Below, one piece after another: positions 35,058-44,086 of a stretch of 58,698 bases of DNA. The notes under the pieces were generated by a model. That model saw only the letters and a list, made by a program, of their open reading frames with translations. It was not told where the DNA came from and did not search any database. Positions within the stretch are counted from its first letter, which is position 1; each line of letters opens with the position of its first letter. The translations under genes were made by a program, and so were the position numbers. Source of the DNA: Candidatus Azobacteroides sp. (GTDB taxonomy: Bacteria > Bacteroidota > Bacteroidia > Bacteroidales > Azobacteroidaceae); the NCBI GenBank assembly GCA_009778655.1, contig WRFZ01000176.1, forward strand, positions 1 through 58,698. The letters are read 5' to 3'.

Positions 35058-35814
35058 TCCGATCATTCCGATTCTTTTTTTGGCGTTTTTTATTTTTGCT
35101 TGCAGCAGTCGTCCTTCGTATGTCCTTTCCGAAAAAAAAATGGAGAAGGTATTGTATGATGTTTATTTAGCCGAAGCGGAAATCAACACGGACTACGCTG
35201 CTTTTTCTTCCGATTCGGTTCGTAAACAAGAATTACTAAATTCCGTTTTGAAAAAACACAAAATCACGGAAGCCGTTTTGGATACTTCTTTGGTATGGTA
35301 TTCCGGACATTTAGATAAATATTTCAAAATCCATGAAAATCTGAATAAACGCTATACCCAAGCATCTGAAAAATTAAAAAATATTGAAGAAACGACAACG
35401 AAATCGAATATAAATCCCGATCATTTGATTTTACCGGTGGAGAAAGAACGCTTTTTACTGAGGTCAAGTGATTTGCTTCACAATGCCTATATTTTTGAAG
35501 CCGATACGACATTGAGCCGATACGGCGGCGTTTACGAATTACAATTTAACGCATTGGGACTATCCGCTTCGCTTCATCCGGTGGCTACATTGTGTGTTCA
35601 ATGCAGAGATACAACCTTTGTAAAACGCGATACAATTAATCAAAACGGTTTATTTATATCTTCCATTGATATTCCTCAAGGAAAACAAGCCCGAAAACTG
35701 TACGGTTCCATTTATTTTCCCGAAACCTATTCTCAAATGATGGTTTTCATTCACAATTTTACTTTGTCCTATTCTTTTCGTTCTCAAAGTGAGAAGAAGT
35801 TGACAAAAGAGTGA
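35032..35814 (+). CDS. DUF4296 lipoprotein
   Basis: This lipoprotein has a hydrophobic signal with lipobox LAFFIFAC (cysteine near residue 24) followed by the DUF4296 core VLSEKKMEKVLYDVYLAEAEINTD. After about residue 110 there is a C-terminal region of beta strands. The function is unknown. No ATG precedes the signal peptide; the start must be a TTG, at 35032 or 35047, and both lie inside the end of lspA (26 or 11 nt overlap). A non-ATG start within the upstream gene suggests low, coupled translation. Confidence 0.85.
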   Translation: MKNRKLKVNPIIPILFLAFFIFACSSRPSYVLSEKKMEKVLYDVYLAEAEINTDYAAFSSDSVRKQELLNSVLKKHKITEAVLDTSLVWYSGHLDKYFKIHENLNKRYTQASEKLKNIEETTTKSNINPDHLILPVEKERFLLRSSDLLHNAYIFEADTTLSRYGGVYELQFNALGLSASLHPVATLCVQCRDTTFVKRDTINQNGLFISSIDIPQGKQARKLYGSIYFPETYSQMMVFIHNFTLSYSFRSQSEKKLTKE

Positions 35815-35845
35815 AAAATAAAATAAAGAGGAAAAAGAAACTGTT

Positions 35846-36337
35846 TCAATATCGTTCGTACTCAAAAAAAGTAAACGGATAGGAATTTTTTTCATCGGCC
35901 GGAAAGGTTTCTTGGTCGGTTTCCTTCCAATTATTCCAATCAAGTGACGGGAAAAATGTATCAGCTTCCGGAAAAGCGGCATGAATCCGGGTGATGTAGA
36001 GCTTGTCGGCAATCGGCAAAGCCTGCGCATAGATTTGAGCGCCGCCGGTAATAAAAACCTCCGTTTCGTTACCGGATTTCAGAAGAGCGTAATCCAAAGA
36101 CGAATAAACTTCGGCGCCTTCAACGACTAACGCTTTATTTCGGCTGATGATTATATTTCGCCGGTTGGGGAGCGGTCCGTTCGGCAACGATTCGAACGTT
36201 TTACGACCCATGATAACCGTATGACCCGACGTGATTGCTTTGAAGCGCTTCAAGTCGGAAGGCAACCGACACAACAACCGGTTGTCTTTTCCGATTTCGT
36301 TATTTTTTCCGAGAACTGCGATAAGAGATAGAATCAT
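35846..36337 (-). CDS. folA: Dihydrofolate reductase
   Basis: DHFR reduces dihydrofolate with NADPH. The 163-residue protein opens with [29 protein letters not shown], which carries the substrate-site region and a Met20-like loop; [14 protein letters not shown] and [14 protein letters not shown] are the NADPH-binding motifs. The usual Trp in the loop (LPWHLP) is replaced here by LLCRLPSD, with Cys at that place. It overlaps the end of thyA by 4 nt, a typical thyA-folA pairing in which DHFR recycles the dihydrofolate that ThyA makes. Confidence 0.95.
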   Translation of the reverse strand: MILSLIAVLGKNNEIGKDNRLLCRLPSDLKRFKAITSGHTVIMGRKTFESLPNGPLPNRRNIIISRNKALVVEGAEVYSSLDYALLKSGNETEVFITGGAQIYAQALPIADKLYITRIHAAFPEADTFFPSLDWNNWKETDQETFPADEKNSYPFTFFEYERY

Positions 36338-37128
36338 ACGGATACGGTTCCTTTAATGTGCGGATAGGGATTATATCCTTCCAATTCAAAATCTTCGTAG
36401 CGAAAATCGAAAATCGTTTTGACTTCTGGATTGATTTTCATCACCGGCAACGGACGCGGCTCGCGAGATAATTGCAGTTTTACCTGCTCCAAATGATTCA
36501 TATAAATATGAGCATCGCCTAAAGTGTGTACAAAATCGCCGGGTTGAAAACCGGTGACCTGCGCCATCATTTGCAGTAACAGCGCATATGAAGCAATGTT
36601 GAACGGAACTCCCAAAAAAATGTCTGCGCTTCGCTGATACAATTGCAGGGAAAGTTTTCCTTCCGCTACGTAAAACTGAAAAAGGCAGTGGCAAGGAGGC
36701 AGTTTCATGGACGGAATTGCAGCCACATTCCACGCATTGACAATGATTCGGCGCGAGTCGGGATTGTTCTTAAGCAAATCAATCGCTTGGCTTATCTGAT
36801 CAATGGTTCCGCCCGAATAATCGGGCCAAGAACGCCATTGAGAACCGTAAATCGGGCCTAAATCGCCGTTTTCATCCGCCCATTCGTTCCATATCCGCAC
36901 ATCGTGTTCGTTCAAATAGCGAATGTTGGTATCTCCTTTCAAGAACCAAAGCAATTCGTAAATAATGGATTTCAAGTGCAATTTTTTGGTTGTCAAAACG
37001 GGAAATCCTTCGGATAAATTAAAGCGCATCTGGTGGCCGAATATACTGATTGTTCCCGTTCCGGTCCGATCTCCTTTTTTTACGCCTTCGGAAAGCGTCC
37101 GATTTAATAAATTCAGATACTGTATCAT
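36334..37128 (-). CDS. thyA: Thymidylate synthase
   Basis: ThyA converts dUMP to dTMP with methylene-tetrahydrofolate. The 264-residue length from the ATG at 37128 ([16 protein letters not shown]) is exactly usual for ThyA; longer starts run into the neighbouring gene. The catalytic cysteine is in [12 protein letters not shown] and the folate-site arginine region in [19 protein letters not shown]. It overlaps both the CPBP gene upstream (4 nt) and folA downstream (4 nt), so the three are translationally coupled. Confidence 0.97.
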   Translation of the reverse strand: MIQYLNLLNRTLSEGVKKGDRTGTGTISIFGHQMRFNLSEGFPVLTTKKLHLKSIIYELLWFLKGDTNIRYLNEHDVRIWNEWADENGDLGPIYGSQWRSWPDYSGGTIDQISQAIDLLKNNPDSRRIIVNAWNVAAIPSMKLPPCHCLFQFYVAEGKLSLQLYQRSADIFLGVPFNIASYALLLQMMAQVTGFQPGDFVHTLGDAHIYMNHLEQVKLQLSREPRPLPVMKINPEVKTIFDFRYEDFELEGYNPYPHIKGTVSV

Positions 37129-38036
37129 GGTACGGTTGTTTTTCTGATTTGACTGAAACAGAAGAAAAACAATGCTAACGAAGCGATGGCAAGCCACCAC
37201 GTGGAGCCGGTACCGATCGCATCAATTTTTTGCATTTCATCCGGCGTATTCCGAAATGAGTAATACATACCGACGCTTATAAAATTATTGATAAAATGCG
37301 CCAATACGGGAATCCAGATTGTTTTCGTATAATACATCAGGTAACCTAACCAAGCGCCCAAAAGCATCCGCGTAATAAAGCCGTAAAACTGAAGATGAAT
37401 AGCGCTGAATAAGATAGCGACTGTCCAAACTGCAAGGTGCGGATTTCGGACAGCTTTTTCGAGAAACGTTTGTAATAAGCCTCGAAACATAAATTCTTCG
37501 CTTACGCCTGCTATTACGCATACAATCAAAATGTTGAATATAATTGTCGAAATATTTTTCGTGTCGAGTATCAAATCGGTCACTCGTTCTGCTGCGGCTT
37601 CCGATTCTTTTATCCAATTTTCCAAGCCTTTAAGCGATTCCGGAAATACCATTTGTTGATTAAGGAAATAAGTCCAATTAAGAAAAGGAACGACTACAAT
37701 CATGCTGATTACCGTCCAAACAGCTACCGATAATCGGATCGGTTGATCAATCCGAAGGTATTCTTTATAATTATCGCTGAACAGCCAAGCGCAAATAACG
37801 GCCGGAAGCAGGAAGATCCCCAACGTTTGCAGGAATTGTATTCCTCGTATTAAATCCGGATAATCGAATAAATTTTGCTGAATCGTTATGATTATTTCCG
37901 GAGATATACCGAATTTAGAAATAATCAATAGAGACGCAAGAAATATGGAAAAAAGAAAACCAAAGGCGATGACTGCCAAAATCATCAAAAGTTGTACAAA
38001 TACCGAAGCGTTTTTAAATGCAGCTTTCAGAAACAT
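37125..38036 (-). CDS. CPBP-family intramembrane metalloprotease (CAAX-like)
   Basis: This 303-residue membrane protein has about seven to eight hydrophobic segments. The CPBP/Abi motifs are present: [10 protein letters not shown] (motif 1, catalytic glutamates), [11 protein letters not shown] (motif 2, histidine) and [13 protein letters not shown] (motif 3). Related proteins are intramembrane glutamic/metallo-proteases of the Rce1 group; bacterial substrates are mostly unknown. It overlaps thyA by 4 nt, which is likely just compact packing. A heptamer repeat lies between it and the dihydroorotate-dehydrogenase-like gene upstream. Confidence 0.92.
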   Translation of the reverse strand: MFLKAAFKNASVFVQLLMILAVIAFGFLFSIFLASLLIISKFGISPEIIITIQQNLFDYPDLIRGIQFLQTLGIFLLPAVICAWLFSDNYKEYLRIDQPIRLSVAVWTVISMIVVVPFLNWTYFLNQQMVFPESLKGLENWIKESEAAAERVTDLILDTKNISTIIFNILIVCVIAGVSEEFMFRGLLQTFLEKAVRNPHLAVWTVAILFSAIHLQFYGFITRMLLGAWLGYLMYYTKTIWIPVLAHFINNFISVGMYYSFRNTPDEMQKIDAIGTGSTWWLAIASLALFFFCFSQIRKTTVP

Positions 38037-38061
38037 CAGTTTTAAGTTTTTATGTTAAAAT

Positions 38062-38086
38062 AATTCATAATTCATAATTCATAATT
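38062..38086 (-). repeat. Heptamer tandem repeat, copy A (three AATTATG plus AATT)
   Basis: On the minus strand the unit AATTATG repeats three times and ends in AATT. It begins within the stop codon of the dihydroorotate-dehydrogenase-like gene. An identical 25-bp copy occurs at 50343-50367 in the same orientation relative to transcription. Confidence 0.9.
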
Positions 38087-39068
38087 ACTCCGTGTCTCTG
38101 TCCGAAAAGTATTTTCGAAATTGATTCCGTTCGTGCAAGGAAGGGTCTGCCAAACAAGCCGTATTCAATTTGCCTTTAAATTCCCCGACGGAACGGAAAT
38201 TCATGAGGTTCATCCATTCTTCTATTCCACGCTTCATGACTGAAATAATTTCATTTCCATGCAAATAAACCGTACTGCATATTTCAGCTGCCGAGGCTCC
38301 GCTGAGAATACATTTGATAATGCCTTCCCAATCATGAATTCCCGTGCAGGAGGCGAGGGACAGATCGGGATGTTTACTGCTGACAATGGGCGTCCATCGC
38401 AACGTATCCGCAATATCCGTGCTGGAACTGAAAACATCTCCGGAGTGAATCTGCAAGCGGTGAATATCAATATCCGGTTGGTAGAATCGGTTGAACAAAA
38501 CGAGTCCGTTAGCGCCTGCCGCTTGTAAATCGGTAGCTAATTGTACGATATGACTGAAGTATTTACTGATTTTTACAATGATCGGAATCGAAATCAATGC
38601 CTTCACTTTTTCGGTAATCTGCAAATAAATTCGTTCAAGAAAATTGGTATAACCCTTATTTTCGGTGGACAAAGCGAAAATATTCAACTCGATTGCATCC
38701 GCGCCGGCCATTTCCACTTGCCGAACAAAATTGATCCAATTCCCTGCTTTGTGGCAGATGACGCTGGCAATTACCGGAATGTGGCATCGTTTTTTTGTTT
38801 CTTGGATTAATTGCAGATAATCGGCAATTTGTATGCTTTTTTTAATATTTCGGTTTGTCTCGTCGGTTTCCGAAGAGAAAGTTTGTGCAGGCTGATTGGT
38901 CTGTATTTCAATTTGCTCTTCATATATGGATTGTAAAATGATTGCTCCCGCTCCGGCTTTTTCAAGCTCTTTATTTTTTTCCGGCGTGCCGGTTAAACCC
39001 GAACTCGCGATAATAATCGGATTAGGTAAATTTAAGCCGGCAAATTTAGTCTCTAATAAGTTCGTCAT
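38085..39068 (-). CDS. Dihydroorotate dehydrogenase-like flavoprotein
   Basis: This 327-residue TIM-barrel protein resembles class 1 dihydroorotate dehydrogenases: TKFAGLNLPNPIIIASSGLTGTPEKN at the N terminus, DAIELNIFAL mid-way, PIIVKISKYF and GANGLVLFNRFY for the FMN site. It is the Bacteroidota PyrD-like subtype, which diverges at the active-site loop from true PyrD, so its reaction is uncertain. It heads a run of minus-strand genes (this, CPBP, thyA, folA) that includes pyrimidine and folate steps, which would fit a nucleotide role. Confidence 0.88.
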   Translation of the reverse strand: MTNLLETKFAGLNLPNPIIIASSGLTGTPEKNKELEKAGAGAIILQSIYEEQIEIQTNQPAQTFSSETDETNRNIKKSIQIADYLQLIQETKKRCHIPVIASVICHKAGNWINFVRQVEMAGADAIELNIFALSTENKGYTNFLERIYLQITEKVKALISIPIIVKISKYFSHIVQLATDLQAAGANGLVLFNRFYQPDIDIHRLQIHSGDVFSSSTDIADTLRWTPIVSSKHPDLSLASCTGIHDWEGIIKCILSGASAAEICSTVYLHGNEIISVMKRGIEEWMNLMNFRSVGEFKGKLNTACLADPSLHERNQFRKYFSDRDTE

Positions 39069-39094
39069 ACAAATTCGATGAATGATTATGAATG

Positions 39095-39102
39095 CAAAGC
39101 TA
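39095..39102 (-). promoter_or_regulatory. -7 promoter box of the PyrD-like/CPBP/thyA/folA genes
   Basis: TAGCTTTG on the minus strand matches TAnnTTTG and lies 26 nt upstream of the ATG at 39068. Confidence 0.55.
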
Positions 39103-39139
39103 TTAAATTTTATAGATATATACTAATTTTTGTGTTTTT

Positions 39140-39802
39140 TTAACGAGGCCCGAACAGTTTACTTCCGATGCGAATCATCGTACTTCCTTCATTCACAGCT
39201 ATCGGATAATCGTCGCTCATGCCGCAGGATAATTCGCAAAATGAATCGTTGTCCGCAAAATAATCGTTTTTCAGCTGTTGAAAAAAACAGCGAAGCCGGT
39301 GAAATTCGTTTCGAATTTGAGTGGAATTATCGGTCAATGTCGCCATCCCCATTAAACCGGCGATATCCAAATTTGTCATTGAACCCAATACGCCGCTTTT
39401 CAATAAATCCGCCGCTTCGTCGTATGAAAATCCGAATTTTTGTTCTTCTTGCGCAATATGAATTTGAAGGAACACCCGTATTTTTCGATTGCATTTGTTT
39501 GCTTCTTTATTTACCGTTTCCGCTATTTTCAAGCTGTCTATACTTTGGATGGCGTGAATAAACGGAGCAATGTATTTAACTTTGTTGACTTGCAAATGTC
39601 CGATAAAATGCCATTCGATGTCTTTGGGTAAATGCTCGTATTTCGGGAGCAGTTCCTGCACACGGTTTTCTCCGAAAATCCGTTGTCCGGCCCGGTAGGC
39701 TTCCATGATTACGGATTCGGGATGAAATTTGGAAACGGCAAGGATGCGAACATTTTCCGGCAATTCACTTTTCAGTCGCTCAAGTTTTTCTGCAATATCC
39801 AT
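39140..39802 (-). CDS. YggS/PLPBP-family pyridoxal phosphate homeostasis protein
   Basis: This 220-residue single-domain PLP protein starts with IAEKLERLKSELPENVRILAVSKFHPES, where the lysine in AVSKFHP binds PLP. The family motifs FGENRVQEL, WHFIGHLQVNKVKYI and LSCGMSDDYPIAV...STMIRIGSKLFG are all present. YggS proteins have no known catalytic activity and balance cellular vitamin B6 pools and keto-acid metabolism. It lies 3 nt after the DUF4494 stop and is co-transcribed with it. Confidence 0.95.
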   Translation of the reverse strand: MDIAEKLERLKSELPENVRILAVSKFHPESVIMEAYRAGQRIFGENRVQELLPKYEHLPKDIEWHFIGHLQVNKVKYIAPFIHAIQSIDSLKIAETVNKEANKCNRKIRVFLQIHIAQEEQKFGFSYDEAADLLKSGVLGSMTNLDIAGLMGMATLTDNSTQIRNEFHRLRCFFQQLKNDYFADNDSFCELSCGMSDDYPIAVNEGSTMIRIGSKLFGPR

Positions 39803-39805
39803 TGA

Positions 39806-40243
39806 TTACTCTTTGGGTTTAGGCGAAAACGGGAAAATATCTGCAATCAATGTTTCGGAAACGGAAGCGATAACGTAATCGGCTAATGTTCCTTTCATTC
39901 CGTTCTCCAAAACGGCGATAGCTTCTTTAATGTCCGACGCTTGCGCCAACATTTGCGCTGCCGTCTTTTTTTCCGCACCGCTTTTTTCATCCAAACTGAT
40001 GAAAAAAACTTTGAATTTATAGTACCGATCGCCGGTTTCGTTAAAAAACAATTCTGCAATCCGCGCCCGTTTAATATCCGCCACCATAAATTCGCCGCTG
40101 ATAAACGGTTTCATCTCTTCGATTATTCGAGCTTCGGCTTCCGTAAAAGAAAGCGCATCAACCAAATAGGGTTCTGTTACTCTTTTCTGAACTCCGCTTT
40201 CCGTCATTTTCTCATACGAAACTTTGCATTCAAACCAATTCAT
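39806..40243 (-). CDS. DUF4494 domain protein
   Basis: This 145-residue cytoplasmic protein begins MNWFECKVSYEKMTESGVQK and shows the DUF4494 pattern (PYLVDALSFTEAEARIIEEM and later YYKFKVFFISLDEKSG). The function is unknown, although it is strongly conserved in Bacteroidota and typically sits beside YggS, as here. It is the first gene of that pair and has its own promoter box. Confidence 0.9.
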   Translation of the reverse strand: MNWFECKVSYEKMTESGVQKRVTEPYLVDALSFTEAEARIIEEMKPFISGEFMVADIKRARIAELFFNETGDRYYKFKVFFISLDEKSGAEKKTAAQMLAQASDIKEAIAVLENGMKGTLADYVIASVSETLIADIFPFSPKPKE

Positions 40244-40281
40244 TTTTTATTCTATTTTTATTATTATCATTTTAGGGACAT

Positions 40282-40289
40282 CAAAGGTA
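40282..40289 (-). promoter_or_regulatory. -7 promoter box of DUF4494-yggS
   Basis: TACCTTTG on the minus strand matches TAnnTTTG, 38 nt upstream of the ATG at 40243. It is divergent from the box at 40333-40340. Confidence 0.55.
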
Positions 40290-40332
40290 ATAAATTTCAA
40301 AATCGAATATATAATTTGTTCCGAATTTTTAA

Positions 40333-40340
40333 TATCTTTG
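40333..40340 (+). promoter_or_regulatory. -7 promoter box of the beta-barrel protein gene
   Basis: TATCTTTG matches TAnnTTTG, 89 nt upstream of the ATG at 40430. Confidence 0.5.
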
Positions 40341-40429
40341 CGGCTAAATAGGGTAACCGGAACGGCAAGAATCAAGCCGAAATAATAACATTAGTTTTTA
40401 AATTGACTTTTAACAGACGAGTTGAAGTA

Positions 40430-41458
40430 ATGAACAAACAAAAAGTATTAACCATGTCTATCTTGCTTTTAGCGTTTACTTATGTAAAAGGGCAAGATAG
40501 AATCATTACAACACAAAAAGATACGATTTTTTGTAAAATTGTATCCATATCGTTAAACTATATAAGATATGAACAAAAAGACGATAACCGGACGACGGTA
40601 GAAAATTCCATCCCTTTGAAACAAGTGTACGAATATTCATTCGGCTTACGATCGCAAGAATCATATCCGCTTTCTCCGAAAAGAGAACAAACGACAACTT
40701 CTTTTCCGGTTTCTTCGAACGCTAAACAATCCGGTAAAAAACAATCGTCGGAACCTTTTCACCGGTGGAGAATCGGATTTCAAGGCGGCGGGTCTTATTT
40801 AATAAATTCTTTGGCTTCTTCGAGAGAAGCAATGAAAAACTTGGGATTGTCTCCGCGAGATCAAGCAAATGAATATTATAAACGACTCCGGAGCGGAATA
40901 TCCGGCGGCGGAGATGTTTACTATTTGTTTACTAAATCATTCGGAGCGGGAGTGAAATATTCTTTCTTTACTTCTTCGGTCGAAATGAGCTATACCGCTA
41001 TAGATAACAACTCCGATAATTCAATTTATTATTATGTGAGCGAGAAAGAACGATTCTATTTGAACTATGTCGGACCGTCGGCCTTTTTCCGGCAATGGAT
41101 TGGCGGAAATCACCAATTCAGTTTGAATGGAGAATTATCGGTCGGCTGTATTTTCTACAGAGATAAAGCGCAATTTGACCCCTATCAGTACGTATTTACA
41201 AATCCGGAAACAAATAAAAAGCAATATAATGTTCTGAGAGAAAAAAATACTTTTAGCGGAACCTTTCAGTTATCCTTCGAATATTATCCCGTATCGTGGA
41301 TATCCGTCGGAGCGGGGGGAGGAATCTATCCGTCTGTCTTCCGGTCTCTGAATATTTCCGATAATGATATGGCAAGCAGTAAGGAAAATTTAGGCAAAGG
41401 TCATTATTTAGATTTGTCTCGTATTGATTACTTTCTGGGCGTGCGTTTTTATTTTTAA
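40430..41458 (+). CDS. Outer-membrane beta-barrel protein, family not identified
   Basis: This 342-residue protein has a signal peptide (MNKQKVLTMSILLLAFTYVKGQ), so I start at the ATG at 40430 rather than the TTG at 40403. Residues ~23-75 form a small strand-rich module (DRIITTQKDTIFCKIVSI...IRYEQ) often found before Bacteroidota barrels. After a Ser/Thr/Lys linker, residues ~115-342 alternate in barrel style (WRIGFQGGGSYLI, GGGDVYYLFTKSFGAGVKYSFF) and end in YFLGVRFYF with a C-terminal Phe. The next gene encodes a lipoprotein 23 nt away, so the two may form a surface pair. Confidence 0.85.
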   Translation: MNKQKVLTMSILLLAFTYVKGQDRIITTQKDTIFCKIVSISLNYIRYEQKDDNRTTVENSIPLKQVYEYSFGLRSQESYPLSPKREQTTTSFPVSSNAKQSGKKQSSEPFHRWRIGFQGGGSYLINSLASSREAMKNLGLSPRDQANEYYKRLRSGISGGGDVYYLFTKSFGAGVKYSFFTSSVEMSYTAIDNNSDNSIYYYVSEKERFYLNYVGPSAFFRQWIGGNHQFSLNGELSVGCIFYRDKAQFDPYQYVFTNPETNKKQYNVLREKNTFSGTFQLSFEYYPVSWISVGAGGGIYPSVFRSLNISDNDMASSKENLGKGHYLDLSRIDYFLGVRFYF

Positions 41459-41481
41459 CTGATTCATAATTTTCATTGCCA

Positions 41482-42522
41482 ATGAAAAATTTTATTCAAT
41501 ATATTTCACTCGGTTTTTTCTGTATAATTGTATTTTCTTGTAATAACGATTTTCTATCGAAAGTCCCGGAAATATCGTCTCTTACCGCTACTTCGGAAAT
41601 CATTGTTTTGCCGAACGGGGAATCGAAAGATTATTCCGTCCGGGTGCCGACGGTTGGCGCTGCCGGCTTCAAGGTTGTGGAATTTCCCGATTGGTTAAAC
41701 GTTTATACCAAATCGGGACAATTTTCGGACGATGTTGCAACCATCAATTGCGCCGCCTCTGTTCGGAATGAATTTTCGGGAACGGGCGTTTATAAGTCTT
41801 CTATCGTATTGAACATCGAAGGTTACGGAAATATTTTGATTCCCGTATCGTATGTTACCGAAGGAAATCCGGCGATTGAAGTCGAATCGAATTTAGCTTT
41901 TCAATACAGCGTTTATTACAACAACGGCAACGCCTCTTTAGTTATCAGAAATGGAGGAGAAGGCGTTTTATTGTGGTCATTCGCGGAAATGTCGGATTGG
42001 ATTTCGGTTAATAATCCGGGAAAGATTTTTGATTCCACGAATAATTATACGTTTATGATTCTCCCGTTTGAAGAATCCGTAATTGATTTATCGTGCAGTA
42101 TCGAATCATTCGTTTCGCCGGATGCGCAGGGGAAAATCGTGATCCGGAGTAATGACAAGAACAACGGCGAAACGACAATTAATGTTTCTTGCGACTTGGG
42201 GGATCCCATTTTAGGCTGTTCCAACAACCGCTTGGATTTTGGGCAAACGGATGTTACCCGATTGTTAAATATATACAACGGTCAAGGAAACGGATTGTTG
42301 ACATGGAAAATAGACTCGTGTCCGGAATGGCTGAGCGTCTCCGAGATGGACGGCTTTTTACCTCCCCTTTCATTGAGAACATTGCTGTTTACTTGCGACC
42401 GAAGTCAGTTGCCGGATGGAGAGTTGTCCCATACGATTTATCTGTTAACTAACGATAAAAACAATCCGTCGTATGCAATTACCGTTACAGTAGATAATAG
42501 TACTTGGGGTACGGGAGAATAA
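41482..42522 (+). CDS. Lipoprotein with tandem BACON/Ig-like domains
   Basis: This 346-residue lipoprotein (signal MKNFIQYISLGFFCIIVFSC, lipobox FSC) has three similar ~105-residue beta-sandwich units at about 25-125, 130-235 and 240-343. Each ends with a strand such as NGETTINVSCD or NPSYAITVTVD and holds W-containing motifs (FPDWLNVYT, MSDWISVNN, CPEWLSVSE) typical of BACON-like domains. BACON domains in Bacteroidota bind carbohydrate or glycoprotein, or act as spacers. No enzymatic domain is present. It follows the barrel gene by 23 nt. Confidence 0.83.
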   Translation: MKNFIQYISLGFFCIIVFSCNNDFLSKVPEISSLTATSEIIVLPNGESKDYSVRVPTVGAAGFKVVEFPDWLNVYTKSGQFSDDVATINCAASVRNEFSGTGVYKSSIVLNIEGYGNILIPVSYVTEGNPAIEVESNLAFQYSVYYNNGNASLVIRNGGEGVLLWSFAEMSDWISVNNPGKIFDSTNNYTFMILPFEESVIDLSCSIESFVSPDAQGKIVIRSNDKNNGETTINVSCDLGDPILGCSNNRLDFGQTDVTRLLNIYNGQGNGLLTWKIDSCPEWLSVSEMDGFLPPLSLRTLLFTCDRSQLPDGELSHTIYLLTNDKNNPSYAITVTVDNSTWGTGE

Positions 42523-42577
42523 AATTAATATTAATATAGTCGGTCGGTAAAACGAATCCCGGCCGCTAAACAAACCG

Positions 42578-44086
42578 ATGGCAGAAGCACGATCACTGGT
42601 AAAAGACAGCACCATTTACGGAGGAAGCACGATTCTGGTTAAGATAATCAGTTGGTTGATGACTCCGCTTTTCACTTATTTTACCGCAACTCGCGATGTC
42701 GGAATGATAACCAACCTGTATGCGTATGCCGCTTTATTTTCCGTCATCTTGACTTTCGGTATAGAAACCGGATTTTTTCGTTTTGTCAATCAAGCCCCTA
42801 AAGAAAAAAAAGGAAGCGTTTATTCCACGGCTTTGGCAATAGTCGGAGCGATTGTTGTGCTTTTTTTATTCATCTTTCTTGTTTTCTTAGAAAGAATACA
42901 TCCTTTTTTGTGGGACAGCCGGATTCCGGACAGCTACTTGCGAATGATTGTCATCGTATTAAGTCTGGACGCCTTTATAGCTGTTCCGTTTGCCTTTCTG
43001 CGCTATGAAAAAAAACCGATCAGATTCGGATTTTTCAAACTGTTTCAAGTCATTTTGTACGCGCTGTTCTGCGTATTTTTCTTAGCGATATGTCCGCGCA
43101 TCAATCAAACCCATCCCGAGTGGATCGCTTGGTTTTGGAAAGAAAATTACAGTGTGGGTTATGTTTTAATATCCAATTTGATAGCGACCGGGACCCAGAC
43201 TTTATGCCTGTTGCCGGAGTTGACCGGTTTCAAGTTTTCTTTTGACCGACAATTGGCAAAGAAAATGTTACATTATTGCTTTCCGTTGATGCTGATGGGC
43301 TTGGCCGGAATGAGCAATCAAGTGGTAGATAAAATCATCTTTCCGGCGGTTTATCCCGACCCTGAAAATGCGATGAGTGAATTGGGTATCTACGGAGCTT
43401 GTTTTAAAATCGGAGTGATTATGGTGATGTTTACCCAAGCTTTCCGTTACGCTTTCGATCCTTTTATGTTTGAAAAAAGCAAAGAAAAAGATGCTCAAGA
43501 ATCATACGCGACCATCATGAAATATTTTGTCATCGTCGGGCTGCTGGTTTTTCTCGGCGTAACTTTTTATTTGGATATAATCAAGTACATGGTTGTTACC
43601 CGATCCGAATATTTCGCCGGTTTGCCGGTTGTTCCGGTTGTATTGATGGGCGAATTGTTTTTTTCTGTTTATTATAATCTTTCCTTATGGTATAAATTGA
43701 CGGACAAAACCTATTGGGGCACTGTTTTTTCAACCATCGGTTTTGTTTTGATTATTGTATTGAACATCGTTTTTATTCCCAAATACGGTTATATGGCTTG
43801 CGCTTGGGCGTCTTTTGCCGGGAACGGTTTGATTATGGTACTCTCTTATGTGGTCGGTCAAAAATATTATCCGGTAAGATACGATTTGAAAACGCTTTTC
43901 TTCTATTCGGGTGTAGCCTTGCTGTTGTACGGTATAGCCGTATTCGTTCCGATAAAAAATTTAGGACTTCGTCTGGGTTTCAGAACCGTTTTAATCGGAA
44001 TTTATTTAACTTTGTTGATTAAACGAGACATGCCTTTAAGCGAAATTCCTTATATCAATCGTTTTGTAAAACGACATCGGAAATGA
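42578..44086 (+). CDS. Polysaccharide flippase (Wzx/MOP superfamily)
   Basis: This 502-residue integral membrane protein has about 14 hydrophobic segments and the MOP-superfamily layout. The N terminus ([29 protein letters not shown]) is typical of Bacteroidota lipopolysaccharide/oligosaccharide flippases. It would move lipid-linked sugars across the inner membrane. It overlaps the following mnmA by 4 nt and is not near other glycan genes, so its substrate is unclear. A second flippase lies in the exopolysaccharide cluster at 54830. Confidence 0.92.
   Translation: MAEARSLVKDSTIYGGSTILVKIISWLMTPLFTYFTATRDVGMITNLYAYAALFSVILTFGIETGFFRFVNQAPKEKKGSVYSTALAIVGAIVVLFLFIFLVFLERIHPFLWDSRIPDSYLRMIVIVLSLDAFIAVPFAFLRYEKKPIRFGFFKLFQVILYALFCVFFLAICPRINQTHPEWIAWFWKENYSVGYVLISNLIATGTQTLCLLPELTGFKFSFDRQLAKKMLHYCFPLMLMGLAGMSNQVVDKIIFPAVYPDPENAMSELGIYGACFKIGVIMVMFTQAFRYAFDPFMFEKSKEKDAQESYATIMKYFVIVGLLVFLGVTFYLDIIKYMVVTRSEYFAGLPVVPVVLMGELFFSVYYNLSLWYKLTDKTYWGTVFSTIGFVLIIVLNIVFIPKYGYMACAWASFAGNGLIMVLSYVVGQKYYPVRYDLKTLFFYSGVALLLYGIAVFVPIKNLGLRLGFRTVLIGIYLTLLIKRDMPLSEIPYINRFVKRHRK

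Noticed and set aside
37129-37200. Longer thyA start at 37200
   Set aside because: It overlaps the CPBP gene; ThyA from the ATG at 37128 has exactly the canonical length and N terminus.
9318-42522. Type IX secretion cargo among exported proteins
   Set aside because: None of the exported proteins near porX/porW ends in a recognisable CTD sorting domain; the ends examined are ordinary.
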